Below the pieces are notes generated by a model. That model was not told the DNA's origin, did not search any database, and saw only the letters and a list, made by a program, of their open reading frames with translations. Of a stretch of DNA of 8,085 bases, positions 6,388 through 8,085 are shown piece after piece (position 1 is the stretch's first letter; every line of letters begins with the position of its first letter). The stretch covers positions 1-8,085 of the forward strand of contig JBDTVG010000250.1 in NCBI GenBank assembly GCA_040007395.1, read 5' to 3'. The position numbers and the translations under genes were made by a program. This DNA is from DATGFK01 sp040007395. Its GTDB lineage: Bacteria > Chloroflexota > Anaerolineae > Aggregatilineales > UBA2796.

Positions 6388-6411
6388 CGTGTTCTGAGTT
6401 CTGACAGAACC
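6388..6411 (-). repeat. Right terminal inverted repeat of the IS
   Basis: Read inward on the minus strand it begins GGTTCTGTCAGAA and ends CTCAGAACACG, the partner of 5435-5458. The DNA outside it turns abruptly AT-rich. Confidence 0.8.
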
Positions 6412-6471
6412 GTATGAATAACAATTGAAGTGTTTTTAATCGAAATTTATAAAGCAGATAACGTGTGTAAG
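6412..6471. other. AT-rich spacer between the IS and the phosphatase gene end
   Basis: Sixty AT-rich bases between the right IS tip and the natural stop of the phosphatase frame. No gene is present. I see no clear terminator hairpin for the leftward transcript. Confidence 0.5.
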
Positions 6472-7200
6472 TTAATCTTCTAAAAATTTAAGAACTTCAG
6501 TCAGTGTGCCAAACTTACGATAAACACGGTCAAGTAGGGCTGGGGGTGGATCGGACATCCTAACTGACCTATCAGGTATCATCAATGGAATCATGCCTGC
6601 TGCATAAGAAGCTTGGATGCCACTATCCGAATCTTCTAACACTAAACAATGATGTGCTGGAACTTTTTATCGTTGAGCAGCAAGTAAAAAGATGTCTGGT
6701 GCTGGTTTTCCTCGGTTAACTTCGTCGCCCCCAACAATTACATCAAAATCGTCAGGAGAAAGGTTTGCGAGTGTCAATCTTTCGATTACAAGTTGTCGTT
6801 TGGATGAGCTTGCAACGGCTTTAAATAACTTAACTTCCTTAATCCAGCTCAAAAGATCCAATAACCCTTCTTTGATCGGAATCTTGTTATGATAGATGAA
6901 ATCTTGATAGTATGACTTCTTCAATTTCAGTACGTCATCAAAATACTTTGGATCTTCATTACGTTTGATCCAGATGTTTGTCAAAATTTTTTTGACCGAA
7001 GGTTCTGTGCGGCCTACAAGTTGTGCAAATTCTTCATGGCTGATCGAGTAGTTGAATTCTTTGGCGGCCTGCTGCCAGACTTGGCGTTCAATAAGCTCCG
7101 TATCAAGCATCAAGCCATCCATATCAAATATTATGGCGGAGTAGGCTCGTCCATCTTTCAAATGCTTCTGCGCAATGGGCTGATCAGTCAATTCAGGCAT
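6472..7200 (-). pseudogene. HAD-superfamily phosphatase (beta-PGM-like) with an in-frame stop
   Basis: The reading frame has 242 codons before its natural TAA at 6474-6472, but codon 178 is TAA (6669-6667). Residues 1-177 carry motif I 'IIFDMDGLMLDTE' (nucleophile D26, acid/base D28), a helical cap, motif II 'ASSSKR' (about S131-S133) and motif III 'GGDEVNRGKPAPD' (K165). After the stop, the same frame continues with 'KVPAHHCLVLEDSDSG', which holds acidic motif IV (E189-D190), and runs 64 codons to a normal end. Relatives usually have Leu at the stopped position, and TTA to TAA is one base change. A truncated product would lack motif IV, needed for magnesium binding, so is probably inactive. 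Intact relatives dephosphorylate small sugar phosphates or are phosphoglucomutases; the substrate here is unknown. AAGGAA (7210-7205) precedes the ATG. It lies 31 bp after the uncharacterised gene upstream, likely one transcript. A sequencing error would also explain the stop. Confidence 0.88.
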
Positions 7201-7231
7201 ACCATTCCTTAGCCATAGATTTTAGGGGTAT

Positions 7232-8041
7232 TTAAACTGATTCGTCGGGGGATGCAGCATCCCACATATTGTTGAACTGTTTGACATAGTGCGCAAAAGT
7301 TATTGCTGAGAGATCGCCACGCATTACAACTGAGCGCTCATCCTCAATGTGGGATCGATACTCGATAAAACGAATGGCACAATACCTATTTTGTTCAATT
7401 GGTGACGTTGGATCGGCGTACACGCCCACAAAACTGAGAGGAAATGGTAACCTTCGTACTTCAATTTGAGAAGAATGCAATCTGGTACGCAGTTCCTCTT
7501 TCATTCTCTTGAGTATGAACTCAGTTTGTCGGTAGCGTTGTACGAGATAATCTGGATTTTGATGACCTAGCCGATGGCGATTCAACACAAAATCTTGGAT
7601 TTTCTCATTGACAAGAAGGAGTCTTAGATTGCCACCATTTTCTAGAAATGACCTAATGATAATCTCTCCGACATTAAAAATAGTCGAGCCTGTCTCGTAA
7701 ATAAGCCATAAATCTGATTTCGCCTTTTTTAAGACACTGTTTTCCTTTTCACTGCCAATTTCAAAAAACTCATCTGCGGGAGTTGGTTCTAGTTTATCCA
7801 TTACATCAATTGCGAATGTACGATTCGACCCGTGCCGGTTCAATATATCGAATGCTTCTTCGGCAGGAGTTTTTAGCTTTTTCCATACCTGATGGAATGA
7901 AGTGACATTCTGCTCTACGAGTTCCTGTAATGTTGCCCTTACCCTCTCTTTTAGGTGGCTTTCCCACTCTTGATCGGCTGTCGGATTATAAGGGATAACC
8001 CGATTTGCTTTAAGATCGAACGGTAATTTTTTTCTAGTCAC
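7232..8041 (-). CDS. Uncharacterised protein, possible PLD-like C-terminal fold
   Basis: About 269 residues, soluble, no membrane segment. The N-terminal third is charged and helical (about 20-110). The second part alternates strand and helix: 'LWLIYETGSTIF' (111-122), 'GEIIIRSFLENGG' (125-137), 'NLRLLLVNE' (138-146), a long helix ~164-190, then 'SFVGVYADPTSPIEQNRY' and 'AIRFIEYRSHIEDERSVVM', ending with a helix 'YVKQFNNMWDAA'. The pattern recalls phospholipase-D-like domains seen at the C-terminus of some bacterial regulators, but no HKD catalytic motif is present, so an enzymatic role is not supported. I do not recognise a named family. The GTG start at 8041 has no convincing ribosome site and the frame stays open to the window edge, so the true start may be upstream and the gene partial here. 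It probably shares a transcript with the broken phosphatase gene 31 bp downstream. Confidence 0.72.
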   Translation of the reverse strand: MTRKKLPFDLKANRVIPYNPTADQEWESHLKERVRATLQELVEQNVTSFHQVWKKLKTPAEEAFDILNRHGSNRTFAIDVMDKLEPTPADEFFEIGSEKENSVLKKAKSDLWLIYETGSTIFNVGEIIIRSFLENGGNLRLLLVNEKIQDFVLNRHRLGHQNPDYLVQRYRQTEFILKRMKEELRTRLHSSQIEVRRLPFPLSFVGVYADPTSPIEQNRYCAIRFIEYRSHIEDERSVVMRGDLSAITFAHYVKQFNNMWDAASPDESV

Positions 8042-8085
8042 CCGACAGTAGGAGGGAAAGGGCTTGCAGGGCAGGAAAATGCCGG

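Larger units (their letters stand above)
5435..6411 (+). mobile_element. IS6-like insertion sequence, complete, 977 bp
   Basis: The element is bounded by imperfect 24-bp terminal inverted repeats matching at 19 of 24 positions (5435-5458 and 6388-6411). Both begin GGTT and end TCAGAACACG. Looser similarity continues inward ('GCGGCAA' on both sides). The right tip, GGTTCTGTCAGAA read inward, resembles tips known from IS6-family elements such as IS257. It carries one transposase gene and nothing else. IS6 elements usually make 8-bp target duplications, but the flanks GGTTGTGT (5427-5434) and GTATGAAT (6412-6419) do not match. Its GC content is clearly higher than the AT-rich DNA to its right. 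It sits between convergent gene ends and interrupts no gene that I can see. Confidence 0.85.

Noticed and set aside
6667..6669. Recoding or programmed readthrough of the TAA in the phosphatase gene
   Set aside because: TAA followed by A is not a typical readthrough context and no downstream structure stands out; a point mutation is simpler.

Overview
The window looks like a chromosomal segment of a member of the Chloroflexota. This rests on three things: a large secreted NHL-propeller protein whose C-terminal modules carry 'GVFRPS...DWNADG' motifs and a Pro/Thr-rich tail, a DesK/NarX-type two-component pair, and moderate GC content. Herpetosiphon or a related genus is only a guess. No rRNA, tRNA, CRISPR or phage structural gene is visible.

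Left part (143-2015, minus strand): a compact two-gene operon. A polytopic HisKA_3-type sensor histidine kinase is followed after 16 bp by a NarL/LuxR-type response regulator. Their promoter lies in a 381-bp divergent intergenic region (2016-2396). That region holds two tandem near-perfect palindromes (2082-2097 and 2104-2119, centres 22 bp apart) and a third half-site 21 bp further on. They are well placed to be response-regulator operators serving both directions.

Centre (2397-5401, plus strand): a 940-residue secreted protein with 12 NHL blades, five FG-GAP/VCBS-like modules and a Pro-rich tail. It is followed by a previously uncalled 40-codon gene for a single-pass membrane peptide with a strong ribosome binding site. 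The layout suggests a signalling pair that may control a cell-surface protein and a small membrane peptide. That link is inferred from position and operator geometry only.

Right-centre (5435-6411): one complete IS6-like insertion sequence of 977 bp, with a 272-residue DDE transposase and imperfect 24-bp terminal inverted repeats. It has no matching 8-bp target duplication and its GC content is visibly higher than the DNA to its right. It sits between the 3' ends of convergent transcription units.

Right part (6472-8041, minus strand, lower GC): an uncharacterised protein of about 269 residues whose start is uncertain, followed after 31 bp by a HAD-superfamily phosphatase gene. The phosphatase frame is full length (242 codons) but is interrupted by one in-frame TAA. 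The missing C-terminal quarter, with the metal-binding acidic motif, is intact beyond the stop in the same frame, so this looks like a young pseudogene.
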